Below are positions 7,761 to 15,934 of a stretch of 26,684 nt of DNA, in pieces (position 1 is the first letter of the stretch; each line of letters opens with the position of its first letter). The notes beneath the pieces are model-generated. The model saw nothing but the letters and a program-made list of their open reading frames with translations, had not been told where the DNA came from and did no database searches. The DNA is from CAVRXQ01 sp963831155 (GTDB taxonomy: Bacteria > Actinomycetota > Acidimicrobiia > Acidimicrobiales > Bog-793). The stretch is from positions 1 through 26,684 of the forward strand of contig CAWHOY010000001.1 in the NCBI GenBank assembly GCA_963831155.1, read 5' to 3'. The position numbers were made by a program, and so were the translations under genes.

Positions 7761-8387
7761 CTAAGGGCGATGCGCCCGGATGTGATCTTTGGCCCAGCGC
7801 GACACCACACGCTCTTCCCGCTCCAGCTCCTCAAGTCGCAGTTCCAAGTTGCGTAGCGCATCCTCCAGGGAAGGAATTCGATGGTGCTCGATGGCCCGCA
7901 AGCGACGCTCGGTCGCGTGGAGCTCGGCAGTGAGCACACGGAACGAGGCGTCCGCTGCAGCGTGAACGGCAGCCGCCTCGAGGGCTCGACGGTAGGCAGC
8001 TGCAGCCGGGGCGACCGCGGCGTTGGCGGCCGCCTCGTCGGTGGCCGGGAGCATCGCTGCGGCAAAGTGGGGTTCGTTGGGGTGAACGACCCCCATCGTG
8101 TTCCGGAAGGACACGTCGACCCGAGCCCGTCCAGCCACCACTGCCGCTGCGAGCGCGACGTCTGACGCTCCGCCGACGACGAACGCTCGCAGCCCCCAGA
8201 GTTCTGCCTCGGCGCAGGCGGACTCAAGGGCGCGCGCGGTGGTTTCTCGTGCCGACGCGAGGCGGGTGAGCTCGCGATGCATGAGTTGCCGCTTGCGATC
8301 GAGCAGCTCCGCGCCGTGCCGTGTGGCTTCCAACCGCTTACGGAGCCACTGTCGGCCCGCACGACCGGGAGGTACTCGCTCAGCCAC
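7761..8387 (-). CDS. atpD: V/A-type ATPase subunit D (central stalk)
   Basis: A 208-residue rotor-shaft subunit. Seen: the family N-terminus VAERVPPGRAGRQWLRKRL with ELLDRKRQLM, a middle domain (roughly 70-130), and a long C-terminal coiled coil rich in Glu/Arg ending near HIRAHRP. I take the GTG at 8387, which overlaps the subunit B stop by 8 bases, because it puts the first residues where D subunits begin. Upstream in-frame ATGs (8423, 8546) lie inside the B gene. The D shaft turns inside the A3B3 head and, with F, couples catalysis to the K ring. Last intact gene of the operon; a broken hydrolase frame follows directly after its TAG. The symbol follows V-type naming and is not the F-type beta gene. 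Confidence 0.88.
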   Translation of the reverse strand: MAERVPPGRAGRQWLRKRLEATRHGAELLDRKRQLMHRELTRLASARETTARALESACAEAELWGLRAFVVGGASDVALAAAVVAGRARVDVSFRNTMGVVHPNEPHFAAAMLPATDEAAANAAVAPAAAAYRRALEAAAVHAAADASFRVLTAELHATERRLRAIEHHRIPSLEDALRNLELRLEELEREERVVSRWAKDHIRAHRP

Positions 8388-9837
8388 GGTCGCGACCCGC
8401 AGCGATCTCGTCGCGCGATGCATCGGAGCTCTGAGCGTTCGCGCGGTCGGTGTAGTAAGCGCCAACCTCAGCAGGCGAAACCATGTTGAGTTCTTGCCGT
8501 GGGAGCTCGGAAGCGACCCGCCAGGCGCGAGAGAGAGTCTCTTCAAGGCCGCGTGATTCGTCGCTCCGCTGGTTGATCAACACCGAGTTGAACGCATCGG
8601 CGAAGGTGAGGTAGCGGCGGTCGGTTTCGGTCAAAGCTCCACTCCCGATCAGCTCGGCGAGATCTCGGACCTCGTGAGCTCTCGCCAGCGCGGCGACCAG
8701 CTGTGCGGCGATCGCTGGATGGTCGGCTCTCGTGCGACCTTCGCCGGTTCCCTTGCGCATGAGGCGCGAGAGCGAACTGAGGACGTCGATCGGAGGGTAG
8801 ACGCCCTGGCCGTGAAGTTCGGGCGACAAGACAATCTGTCCCTCGGTGATGTAACCGGTGAGGTCGGCCACTGGGTGGGTGATGTCGCCCGCCGGCATCG
8901 TGAGAACAGGAACTTGAGTGAGCGACCCGGGCCGACCGCGCACGCGGCCGCATCGTTCGTAGAGCGAGGCGAGGTCGCTGTAGAGGTACCCGGGGTATGC
9001 CCGTCGTCCGGGGATCTCGCCCCGCGCAGCAGAGACTTCGCGCACCGCCTCGCAGTAGTTCGTCATATCGGCGAGTACGACAAGGACGTGTTCGCCTCGA
9101 TCGAAGGCGAGATACTCCGCCACCGTGAGAGCGACCCGCGGGGCCAGCACCCGCTGAACGACTGGATCATCTGCGAGGTCCAAGAAGAGTGCGAGATCGC
9201 CTGCCGAAGCGCGCGCTTCGAGCCCGTCACGTATGAAGTCGGCGTCGCTGTGGGTCAGCCCCATCGCGACGACGATCACCTTGAACGGCTCGCCGACGAC
9301 GTTCGACTGCGCGGCGATCTGGACCGCCAGCTCGAGGTGCGGCAGCCCAGCACAGGAGAACACCGGCAACTTCTGTCCGCGCACAAGCGTTGTCAGGGCA
9401 TCGATGCTGGACAATCCCGTGAGGACCGGGTCGCTCGGAACGTCGCGGACAGTCGGGTTCAGCGGCGAACCCTCCACCGGGCGGTGCAATTCGGCGAGCA
9501 TTGGCGGTCCGCCGTCGAGGGGCTGGCCCATGCCGTTCCAAACGCGCCCAAGCCACTCGTCGCCGAGGGGAATCTCCAACGGGCGACCTTCGAAGGCGAC
9601 AGAGACGGTCGTCGGTTCGATCCCTGCCGTGCCCTGAAGGACTTCGACGACGGCTGTGTCCCGATGGACCTCGAGCACGATTCCTTGGCGGATCTCGCCC
9701 GAGGGGAGACGGACTCCACAGAGCTCGTCGAATCCGACACCTTCGACCCCCTCGACGACGAGCAACGGACCTTCCGCCTGACCAGCGCCGCGGTAGGCAA
9801 GGGGAATCGGGGGCACTCCTGGCACCTCGCTCGTCAC
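8380..9837 (-). CDS. atpB: V/A-type ATPase subunit B (regulatory head subunit)
   Basis: A 485-residue non-catalytic head subunit. Seen: an N-terminal beta-barrel (about 10-85), WLGRVWNGMGQPLDGGP (96-111), the degenerate nucleotide loop PVFSCAGLPHLELAVQIA (158-175) in place of a Walker A, LFLDLADDP, and the ADMTNYCEAVREVSAARGEIPGRRGYPGYLYSDLASLYERCGR-type block (with AYPGY here) typical of V/A B subunits. The GTG start overlaps the subunit A stop (GTGA), so translation is coupled. It alternates with A in the hexameric head. Length is slightly above the usual 460-470. Confidence 0.95.
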   Translation of the reverse strand: MTSEVPGVPPIPLAYRGAGQAEGPLLVVEGVEGVGFDELCGVRLPSGEIRQGIVLEVHRDTAVVEVLQGTAGIEPTTVSVAFEGRPLEIPLGDEWLGRVWNGMGQPLDGGPPMLAELHRPVEGSPLNPTVRDVPSDPVLTGLSSIDALTTLVRGQKLPVFSCAGLPHLELAVQIAAQSNVVGEPFKVIVVAMGLTHSDADFIRDGLEARASAGDLALFLDLADDPVVQRVLAPRVALTVAEYLAFDRGEHVLVVLADMTNYCEAVREVSAARGEIPGRRAYPGYLYSDLASLYERCGRVRGRPGSLTQVPVLTMPAGDITHPVADLTGYITEGQIVLSPELHGQGVYPPIDVLSSLSRLMRKGTGEGRTRADHPAIAAQLVAALARAHEVRDLAELIGSGALTETDRRYLTFADAFNSVLINQRSDESRGLEETLSRAWRVASELPRQELNMVSPAEVGAYYTDRANAQSSDASRDEIAAGRDRG

Positions 9838-11594
9838 GCCAGGGCCTCAAGAGTTGCCAGTGCCTCGTCAACGCGCGCCGTCACGCCGGCAACGTCGTCG
9901 GGTTTCACCTCGTCACGCACCCGAGCGACTCCGGAGAGATCCGCTTGCTCGATCGCTGCAGCAGGAACACCGCGGCCGACGAGCGCCACGCACCGGTCAT
10001 AGACGGCGAGCACCATCTCGAGAAGGGCCGTCTGCTTGGCCGGTGTGCAGGTCGCGTCGTTTTCGCTGAGCGCGTTCTGCTGCAGCACCGCGTCGCGCAA
10101 TAGTCGACCGCCCAAGACCACGACCCGCTCGGAGGGCGGAAGGGCCTGCAGGCCAACCAGCTCCACCATCGGGGCGAGCCGATCGGCTTCGGTGAGGAGG
10201 GCGATTGCCCGTGCCCGGTCGCGCCCCCAACCGGGTCGGCCCGCCGACTCCTGCCAGGCGCCGACGATCGGCGCGTCGCGCGAGAACGACCTCGTCCAGG
10301 TGACCGCCGGGTAGTGGCGTGCGTACGCGAGATCGCGATCGAGCGACCACAGGCATCGGACGAACTGCTCGGTATGCGAGGTGACAGGCTCGCTCATATC
10401 CCCGCCAGGCGGGGACACCGCACCGATCGCTGTGATCGACCCCTCATTTCCTCCGAGGGTTCTGACATGCCCGGCGCGCTCGTAGAAGGCGGCCAGCGCC
10501 GAGGCGAGCCCGGCCGGATACCCTTCCTCTGCGGGCAGCTCCCCGCTTCGTGAAGAGAACTCGCGCAGCGCCTCGGCCCAGCGCGACGTCGAGTCGGCGA
10601 GCAACACCACGTCGTAGCCCATATCTCGGTAGTACTCCGCGACGGTCATGCCCGTGTAGATGCTCGCTTCTCGAGCCATCACCGGCATGTTGGAGGTGTT
10701 GGCAATCACCACGGTGCGCTCGAGCAGGCTGCGCCCGGTCCTTGGGTCAGCGAGGGCGACGAGGTCGGCGAGCACGTCGGCGAGCTCGTTCCCGCGCTCT
10801 CCGCAGCCGACAAAGACGACGACGTCTGCCGAGCACCACTTGACGAGCTGTTGAAGCAGCATCGTCTTGCCCGTGCCGAAACCGCCGGGGACCGCCGCGG
10901 TTGCGCCCTTCGCGATCGGGTAGAGGAGATCGATGACTCGCTGTCCTGTGAGCAGCGGTACCGAGAGCTCGAGTCGTTCTTCGACCGGGCGAGGTACGCG
11001 AACCGGCCAGTAATCGGTGAGCGTGAGCTCCGATCCGGCGACGACGGCGACCGGTTCGTCGTCATCAACCTCGCCCGAGTCTGCTATCCACTCGAGACAG
11101 CCGGCAGTGCCTCTCGGCACGACTACGCGGTGGTCGAGACGGGACAAAGTCGGGACCGTGCCGAGAAGCGTTCCCGGACGCACCTTCGAGCCAACCGCCG
11201 CGCGCGGCTCGAAGCGCCAGTGCCCCGTCGTCGCGCTGGCTCGGAACGACCCCGGTGCGAGCCACGTCGACGCGGAAGAAAGGGGGCGGAGCAGACCATC
11301 AAAGATCGCCCCTAGCAGCCCGGGGCCGAGTCGAGCCGACAGCGGCCGACCACGGCCGGTGGCAAGGTCGCCAACTCGGAGGCCACCCGTGTACTCGTAG
11401 ACCTGCGCGGTCACGAGGCCGTGGCGGATCGATACAACCTCGCCGGCGAGGGCGGCCGGGCCGACTTCGACGACGTCGAGCATGGCAACGCGATCGAGCC
11501 CCTCGAGCTCGACGAGGGGGCCGTTCACCCGCACGACGCGTCCGGCGCCCGCCACCGGCCGTACGGTTCCGTTGGAAATGGAGCGGTCGGTCAT
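9834..11594 (-). CDS. atpA: V/A-type ATPase subunit A (catalytic)
   Basis: A 586-residue catalytic subunit that hydrolyses or makes ATP. Seen: N-terminal beta-barrel (about 15-80), the V-type-specific bulge or non-homologous region (about 115-190), Walker A with GGFGTGKT at 237-244, the GCGERGNE block with catalytic Glu266, VLLADSTSRWAEALREFSSRSGELPAEEGYPAGLASALAAFYERAG, the GSITAIGAVSPPGGDMSEPV block, and a helical C-terminus. The long bulge separates it from F-type beta. Its ATG overlaps the subunit E stop (ATGA), and its stop overlaps the subunit B start. Cytoplasmic head, three copies per enzyme. Confidence 0.96.
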   Translation of the reverse strand: MTDRSISNGTVRPVAGAGRVVRVNGPLVELEGLDRVAMLDVVEVGPAALAGEVVSIRHGLVTAQVYEYTGGLRVGDLATGRGRPLSARLGPGLLGAIFDGLLRPLSSASTWLAPGSFRASATTGHWRFEPRAAVGSKVRPGTLLGTVPTLSRLDHRVVVPRGTAGCLEWIADSGEVDDDEPVAVVAGSELTLTDYWPVRVPRPVEERLELSVPLLTGQRVIDLLYPIAKGATAAVPGGFGTGKTMLLQQLVKWCSADVVVFVGCGERGNELADVLADLVALADPRTGRSLLERTVVIANTSNMPVMAREASIYTGMTVAEYYRDMGYDVVLLADSTSRWAEALREFSSRSGELPAEEGYPAGLASALAAFYERAGHVRTLGGNEGSITAIGAVSPPGGDMSEPVTSHTEQFVRCLWSLDRDLAYARHYPAVTWTRSFSRDAPIVGAWQESAGRPGWGRDRARAIALLTEADRLAPMVELVGLQALPPSERVVVLGGRLLRDAVLQQNALSENDATCTPAKQTALLEMVLAVYDRCVALVGRGVPAAAIEQADLSGVARVRDEVKPDDVAGVTARVDEALATLEALA

Positions 11595-12169
11595 CTCCAG
11601 AGAGCGTTGATCTCGTCGGCCCGCGACGCGAGCACTTCCTCGATCAACTCCGATGGTTCCATTGAAGCGAGCCGGTTTCCGGACTCGGCGGCCACCTCGA
11701 ACGCGCCTGCCTCGACCACGCGGATCGGCGTCGCACCGCCGAGGCGCTCGCTCACCAAAGCCCTCATCCGCTCGGCGAGCTGGCGGCCCTCTTGTGTCGT
11801 TGAGCGCGTCAAAAGCTCGTCGAGAGCAGCAGATCTCAACTCGTCGTAGGCGCGCCGATGCGCCACGAGGACCATCGCGCGCGCTGCCCGCCGAGCGAGC
11901 GCGAGCTGCGTTGAGGCGGAGCGCTCTGCAGCCGCGAGGCCTTCGGCTTTCGCATCAGAAAGCACGCGCGCCGCTTGCTCGCGAGCCCTCATCACCTCCA
12001 CCCGAGCGTCTTCTTCTGAACGCACGAGTTCCTCGTGGGCACGTGCACGCGCTCGCGCGTGCAGGGCGTCAGCGACCGGAGCGAGCGCGGCCCGCATCGT
12101 GGTGGTGTCGGGCGCGAAACCGTGACGCCGCCGAGATTTCGTCGCGACGGCAACGGATAGCCCGGTCAC
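11591..12169 (-). CDS. atpE: V/A-type ATPase subunit E (peripheral stalk)
   Basis: A 192-residue peripheral-stalk subunit. Seen: a long Ala/Arg/Glu-rich helical region (about 25-115) with no helix breakers, as expected for the E/G coiled coil, followed by a compact C-terminal domain that ends in the head-binding SGNRLASMEPSELIEEVLA segment near 167-185. The GTG start overlaps the F stop (GTGA). An internal ATG at residue 25 would also fit the family and cannot be excluded. It pairs with the G/H-like subunit to hold the head still. Confidence 0.85.
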   Translation of the reverse strand: MTGLSVAVATKSRRRHGFAPDTTTMRAALAPVADALHARARARAHEELVRSEEDARVEVMRAREQAARVLSDAKAEGLAAAERSASTQLALARRAARAMVLVAHRRAYDELRSAALDELLTRSTTQEGRQLAERMRALVSERLGGATPIRVVEAGAFEVAAESGNRLASMEPSELIEEVLASRADEINALWR

Positions 12170-12387
12170 AGCGGCATCACGACGGTCAGCACCGTGCCGC
12201 GTGGCGTTATCTCGTCCCCGAGCGCCGCGGCCGCGTGAGCGGTGAGCATCACTACCGCAACATCGTCCCCGAGCCCGCCAACGGCCCGGCGCACGTCGTC
12301 GGCTGCCTCGGCTGTGATGACGGTGGCGCCGCCGAGGGCGAAGCCGCGCACTCGCGACTCCTCGCCGATCACGACGAACGATCCCAA
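12166..12387 (-). CDS. atpF: V/A-type ATPase subunit F (central stalk)
   Basis: A 73-residue CheY-like small stalk subunit. Seen: VVIGEESRVRGFALGGA at the N-terminus (the F-family GxxxxxxGFxLAG block), then VAVVMLTAHAAAAL and TVLTVVMPL, alternating strands and helices. It is shorter than the usual 95-105 residues and lacks the flexible C-terminal arm that inhibits some V/A enzymes. The start is a TTG at 12387, three bases after the K stop; it matches the family N-terminus. The stop overlaps the E start. The assignment rests on position as well as sequence. Confidence 0.83.
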   Translation of the reverse strand: MGSFVVIGEESRVRGFALGGATVITAEAADDVRRAVGGLGDDVAVVMLTAHAAAALGDEITPRGTVLTVVMPL

Positions 12388-12390
12388 CGT

Positions 12391-12810
12391 CTAGGCCTTG
12401 CCGATCAAGATGATGGCGATGACAAGACCGTAAATCGCGATGCCTTCGGCGAGACCGACGATGACCATCGCTCGGCCGAACATCTCGGGTCGCTCGCTCA
12501 TCGCGGCGAGCGCAGCTGATCCGGTGTAGGCGACGCCGATGCTGGCTCCGATCGACGAACCGGCGACCGCGATCGCGGCGCCGATGAGAGCCTGGCCGCG
12601 ATATGACGCGACGCTGCCCGACACCGCCGTGGCAGCTGAGCTCGGGCTAGCGAGGACGGCAAGTGCGACGAGAACGCCGGCGCCGACGAGAAAGAGCATG
12701 TTCAGGTACTTCACGACGCGAAGCGCCGGACGCGGGCGGCGGCGGAGCTGGGCTCCGATGCCAGCGGCCGTTGCGACGAGAACTGGAAGGCCGATCAACC
12801 AGGTGAGCAT
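12391..12810 (-). CDS. atpK: V/A-type ATPase subunit K (proteolipid, rotor ring)
   Basis: A 139-residue proteolipid. Seen: four hydrophobic segments (about 3-22, 32-54, 73-104, 109-137). The last hairpin is the canonical one, with GQALIGAAIAVAGSSIGASIG and GLAEGIAIYGLV; Glu122 is the ion-carrying carboxylate. The first hairpin has no acidic residue in the membrane. No glutamine stands in the helix facing Glu122, so a proton rather than a sodium ion is my tentative reading. The ATG at 12810 follows AAGGAG with a 5-base gap. It overlaps the end of I by 16 bases. Confidence 0.9.
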   Translation of the reverse strand: MLTWLIGLPVLVATAAGIGAQLRRRPRPALRVVKYLNMLFLVGAGVLVALAVLASPSSAATAVSGSVASYRGQALIGAAIAVAGSSIGASIGVAYTGSAALAAMSERPEMFGRAMVIVGLAEGIAIYGLVIAIILIGKA

Positions 12811-14228
12811 GGGGTCTCCTTTGCGAGCCGGATCGGGATATGCCAGGGCCGGAACGGTCGACCTTCAGCGACGAAGACCCGGCTGAATAGTTCGTAGTAC
12901 TCGAGCCGCAGGGCCTGGATCCCCGCCACCAGGCCCTCGAGGGTGAAGGCGACCGCGTTCCCGACCAGAAATATCGCGATGGCGGCCCACCAAAGCGTCG
13001 GCCCTCGATGCCACAGCGCCGTCGTCGCGGACCAAACGAGTCCGCACAATGCGGCGTGGGTGAGCCCAAAGGCGGCGAGGCGTGCGAACGAGACCGTGTT
13101 AGTGCCGATCCGCAGCACGGCATCGAACACCTCGATCCCGGCTTGCACTGCCCCGCCGAAGTGTCCGGACGTCTCGGCGTGGTATCCGAGATAGCCAAGC
13201 ACGAGGCCGATCGCCGCGACCGAGCCGCCGGTGCCGAGCAGAGCGACGGAGTGGCGGTACCAGCCGAGGCCGCCGACGGCGAGGCCGAGATAGAGCAAAG
13301 TACCGGCGATCCCAGACGTGGCGACGAAAGCTCGTGCCGCGCCGCCCTCTCGCCAACGGTTGACGGCCCCGAGCGCGTAGGAAATGGTGAGCAAGCCCGC
13401 ACCGGCCGCCACGGCCACGGCGAGCAGCGTCGTTGGGTGGTCGAGAGGGTCGATCCACAGCGTGGGAACGACGTGGGTCGGACCGAACATCTCGCCGAAC
13501 GCCAGCCCGAAGAGCGCACTCGCGACTCCAGCACCGATGACGAACGGCGCAAGGTGTCGGATGCGGGCAAGCGCTTTCGGGCGCCCGGACCTGAGGAGCA
13601 AGCCGCCTGCCACGAGCAAAGCGCCATGTCCGACGTCGCCGAACATCATTCCGAACATCACGACGTAAGCGAAGCCTGCGAGCAACGCCGGGTTGAAGTC
13701 CGCGTAGGGCACCGTGGCGTAGGTGTCGACGAGCGGTTGAAAAGCGCCCGTCGTTCCTCGGGCCTCGACGAGCGTCGGCGGGACGCTGCCGCGCGGGACC
13801 GGCAGCGGGACGACTCCTCCCCCGAGTGGTGCGAGACGATCTGCCAATGGGCCGACGGACGCCGTCGGGCTCCACCCGGCGAGGGCGGCGAGGTCGCCGC
13901 GCCGTCGGGCGGTCGCTCCTGTCTGCTCGAGTTCTGCCTCGCCGACCAGTTCCGAAAATCGGCCGACCCGCTCGAGAGTGGCGAGGTCGGGAGGCTCGAC
14001 GTCAATGCGCGCTGTCTCGGCCGTCTCGCCTCGAGGAGTCGTCGCGCGCTGCTGGCGGACCCGCTCAAGCGCATCGGTCGCCGGGCCGCGTTCTTCGTCG
14101 ACGACGTGCTCAAGCTCCACGGCGCCCGCGTCGGCAACCTCCACGAGCACCGCTCGCAGCCGGTCCGTTGGCGCGACGATCGAGACGCGGCTCATCGGTA
14201 CGGGTTGGAAGACGTCACGCCACGGCAT
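12795..14228 (-). CDS. atpI: V/A-type ATPase subunit I (membrane stator, a-subunit)
   Basis: About 477 residues. A cytoplasmic N-terminal half (SRVSIVAPTDRLRAVLVEVADAG, then a charged helical region to about 150) is followed by a membrane half with about seven hydrophobic segments. PYADFNPALLAGFAYVVMFGMMFGDVGHG near the first membrane helices and LRLEYYELFSRVFVAEGRPFRP at the C-terminus are family hallmarks; the conserved arginine of the ion channel is expected in the penultimate helices. It is short compared with the usual 600-650 residues, mainly in the cytoplasmic arm. I chose the ATG at 14228, a 14-base overlap with C; the ATG at 14195 is an alternative and one at 14255 is possible. Confidence 0.88.
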   Translation of the reverse strand: MPWRDVFQPVPMSRVSIVAPTDRLRAVLVEVADAGAVELEHVVDEERGPATDALERVRQQRATTPRGETAETARIDVEPPDLATLERVGRFSELVGEAELEQTGATARRRGDLAALAGWSPTASVGPLADRLAPLGGGVVPLPVPRGSVPPTLVEARGTTGAFQPLVDTYATVPYADFNPALLAGFAYVVMFGMMFGDVGHGALLVAGGLLLRSGRPKALARIRHLAPFVIGAGVASALFGLAFGEMFGPTHVVPTLWIDPLDHPTTLLAVAVAAGAGLLTISYALGAVNRWREGGAARAFVATSGIAGTLLYLGLAVGGLGWYRHSVALLGTGGSVAAIGLVLGYLGYHAETSGHFGGAVQAGIEVFDAVLRIGTNTVSFARLAAFGLTHAALCGLVWSATTALWHRGPTLWWAAIAIFLVGNAVAFTLEGLVAGIQALRLEYYELFSRVFVAEGRPFRPWHIPIRLAKETPCSPG

Positions 14229-15144
14229 CGAGCACCCCAAAGAGATCCCCGCCACCGTTCGCCGCCAGCGCTAGCGCGGCGCGAGCCCTGAAGGCGTCTG
14301 TGGCAAGGAGTCCCGCCACGCCGATGGCACATCCAGCGTCGGGCGGTGTGCGAGCCGCGAGCGCGGTGGCGCTCGACTCAACGATCGTCCAACGCGACGC
14401 CTCCGCTCGCCACAGGTCCTCGGGAGTCTCAGCGCCCCGAAGGAAACGAGCGGCCATGCGGGGCAAGTATTGGGGCAGCTCGCTCAGTGCCGTCGCCCTT
14501 TGCCAGTTCCGGCCGAGCACGCGGCTTGCGTCGTGACGCGCCGATGGACTCAGAGACGACAACGCGCCCACCGCCAGCACCCGCGCGAGCACGAGAGCGG
14601 CGCCCGATGTCGCCCAGTCGCCCGCTTCGGGCGCGCCTTCGAGGACAAGACGAGCCCAGCCGAGCTGCAGCGCGAGCCGGATCACAGCGGGATCGTCACT
14701 GCCGGGATCCCCCCACGGCGACGAGCGCAAGTCGGAGCGAACCTCCGCCGCGGTGCGCGCCGCCAAGATCGCCGTAGACGACAGCGCGAGAGACCCGAGT
14801 GCGTACGGTCTGCTAGCCGTCTCGCCGCGAAGTGCGGCCAACTTGCCAACGATGTTGGAGAGTTCGAACCCAGCAGCTAAGACGCGCAGCGGTCGCGCGC
14901 CGAGGGACGGGCCCCAACCAGCCAGGACTCGCAGATGCCACAGCACGGTGGCCGAGACGGCGTGTTGCGCAGACGCGAGATCCATGTCGCTCCGGAGCTC
15001 TCGTCCATAAGCGGTCGACGCGAGCATGGCGATGGCGCTGGCGAGCGATGTGCAATGCGCCACTTCACGGGCCTCTTCGCGTCCAATCTGGCGCAGCGCA
15101 AGCCCCCGTCCGCGAACCATTGCTGCCACCCATCCAGCACTCAT
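14215..15144 (-). CDS. atpC: V/A-type ATPase subunit C (d-type rotor adaptor)
   Basis: A 309-residue, almost wholly alpha-helical protein rich in Ala/Leu/Arg. Seen: VAAMVRGRGLALRQIG at the N-terminus, HLRVLAGWGPSLGARPLRVLAAGFELSNIVGKLAALRGE (about 90-128, the best-conserved part of this family), and PQYLPRMAARFLRGAETPEDLWRAEASRW near 225-252. Subunit C/d is the socket linking the D-F shaft to the K ring. The sequence is divergent, and the call rests on helical make-up, length (usually 320-350) and place between G/H and I. Its ATG overlaps the stop of the gene before it (ATGA). Confidence 0.75.
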   Translation of the reverse strand: MSAGWVAAMVRGRGLALRQIGREEAREVAHCTSLASAIAMLASTAYGRELRSDMDLASAQHAVSATVLWHLRVLAGWGPSLGARPLRVLAAGFELSNIVGKLAALRGETASRPYALGSLALSSTAILAARTAAEVRSDLRSSPWGDPGSDDPAVIRLALQLGWARLVLEGAPEAGDWATSGAALVLARVLAVGALSSLSPSARHDASRVLGRNWQRATALSELPQYLPRMAARFLRGAETPEDLWRAEASRWTIVESSATALAARTPPDAGCAIGVAGLLATDAFRARAALALAANGGGDLFGVLDAVA

Positions 15145-15575
15145 CGATTAAGCGCCCCAAGGGCGAGGACTCTGCGGACGACGTCGTCGACCAGCGCAGG
15201 CGTCCGCTCAGCCGCAGCGCGCTCCACCCGATCGACCTCGCGTTCGGCGGCGGCGAGCAGTGCGGCGCGCTCGAGGGCAGCACGCGTGAGCACTTCCGTC
15301 GCGGCCTCAGCACGCGTCGAGTCTTGGAGCGCTCGAGCGTCGGCGACGATCCGACTTGCCTGCTCGATGGCAGACGCCCTTCGGCGGTCGGCGTCGCGTT
15401 TGGCGCGAGCGAGAAGATCCTCGACCCGCTTTTGATCGTCGTCGAGCAGCGCCAGGACTGGCTGCAGCTCTGCGTCCAGTTCAGCCGAACGGTTGGCCGG
15501 CACCGCGAAGGTAACCGGCGCTCCCGGGACGCCATGGAACCGGAACCGGCGGAGAATCTCCCCCAGGGTCGCCAA
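15141..15575 (-). CDS. V/A-type ATPase subunit G/H-like (peripheral stalk)
   Basis: A 144-residue protein. After a short Pro/Val-rich N-terminus it is one long charged helix (about 37-125, alternating Ala, Arg, Glu, Asp), as in the G/H partner of subunit E. First gene of the ATPase operon. The start is a TTG at 15575 behind AAGGAG (11-base spacing); an in-frame stop lies three codons upstream, so no earlier start is possible. The stop overlaps the C start. Coiled-coil sequence gives little family signal, so the call leans on position. Confidence 0.72.
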   Translation of the reverse strand: MATLGEILRRFRFHGVPGAPVTFAVPANRSAELDAELQPVLALLDDDQKRVEDLLARAKRDADRRRASAIEQASRIVADARALQDSTRAEAATEVLTRAALERAALLAAAEREVDRVERAAAERTPALVDDVVRRVLALGALNR

Positions 15576-15606
15576 GCGGATTCACTCTCCTTCTTGCGCC
15601 CGTTGG

Positions 15607-15623
15607 CCCTCACCAGGTGAGGG
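15607..15623. promoter_or_regulatory. Perfect 8-bp inverted repeat in the ATPase leader
   Basis: CCCTCACC-A-GGTGAGGG is a perfect palindrome with a single central base, 32 bases before the first ATPase start. As DNA it could be a repressor operator. As RNA it would give a 7-bp hairpin with a 3-base loop just ahead of the ribosome site. Confidence 0.35.
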
Positions 15624-15673
15624 AAGCGTCCACGACGGTCGATCGCGCACCAAGACTGGCGGACGGTGCGGCG

Positions 15674-15736
15674 CTACCGTTCATGCGCATCCGTCTTCTT
15701 TCGACGCTGAACGCGCTTGCTGTCGATCATCCGCAT
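15674..15736 (-). CDS. 20-residue basic leader ORF before the ATPase operon
   Basis: ATG at 15736 with a perfect AGGAGG 8 bases upstream (15745-15750), the strongest ribosome site in the neighbourhood, opens a 20-codon frame (MRMIDSKRVQRRKKTDAHER) ending in TAG. It is Lys/Arg-rich and has no recognised family. It lies about 100 bases before the G/H-like gene on the same strand, where a regulatory upstream ORF would be. It could also be a small independent protein. Confidence 0.45.
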   Translation of the reverse strand: MRMIDSKRVQRRKKTDAHER

Positions 15737-15765
15737 GTGTGAGTCCTCCTGTTTCTCATTCGCGC

Positions 15766-15793
15766 TGACACCCGTCGCGGCGGGGCGGTGTCA
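15766..15793. promoter_or_regulatory. Inverted repeat TGACACC-N14-GGTGTCA upstream of the leader ORF
   Basis: A perfect 7-bp inverted repeat with a 14-base spacer, 16 bases upstream of the AGGAGG of the leader ORF. Position and symmetry fit an operator for the ATPase transcript, but no regulator family is evident. Confidence 0.3.
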
Positions 15794-15934
15794 CGACGTA
15801 AACCCTCGTTCTCCGAGGGGCGATCGCAACCTCGGTTCCTTGATCTCTCCTCGGTGGAGAGTGAATCTCCTTTGAGCGGATCGTTGCGGCGACGATTCCG
15901 CCTCGCCGAGCAAGTCCCCCCGGGCACTGCCGCG

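Noticed and set aside
8388..8546. N-terminal extension of subunit D
   Set aside because: The extra 53 residues overlap the subunit B gene and are unlike D subunits; the GTG at 8387 restores the normal N-terminus.
8674..10002. Long plus-strand open frame (442 codons) antisense to ATPase subunits A and B
   Set aside because: Arg/Asp-rich translation without motifs, caused by high GC in the opposite strand; subunit B and A are unmistakable on the minus strand.
13008..14291. Long plus-strand open frame (427 codons) antisense to subunit I
   Set aside because: Shadow frame: charged low-complexity translation, no family features, no ribosome site.
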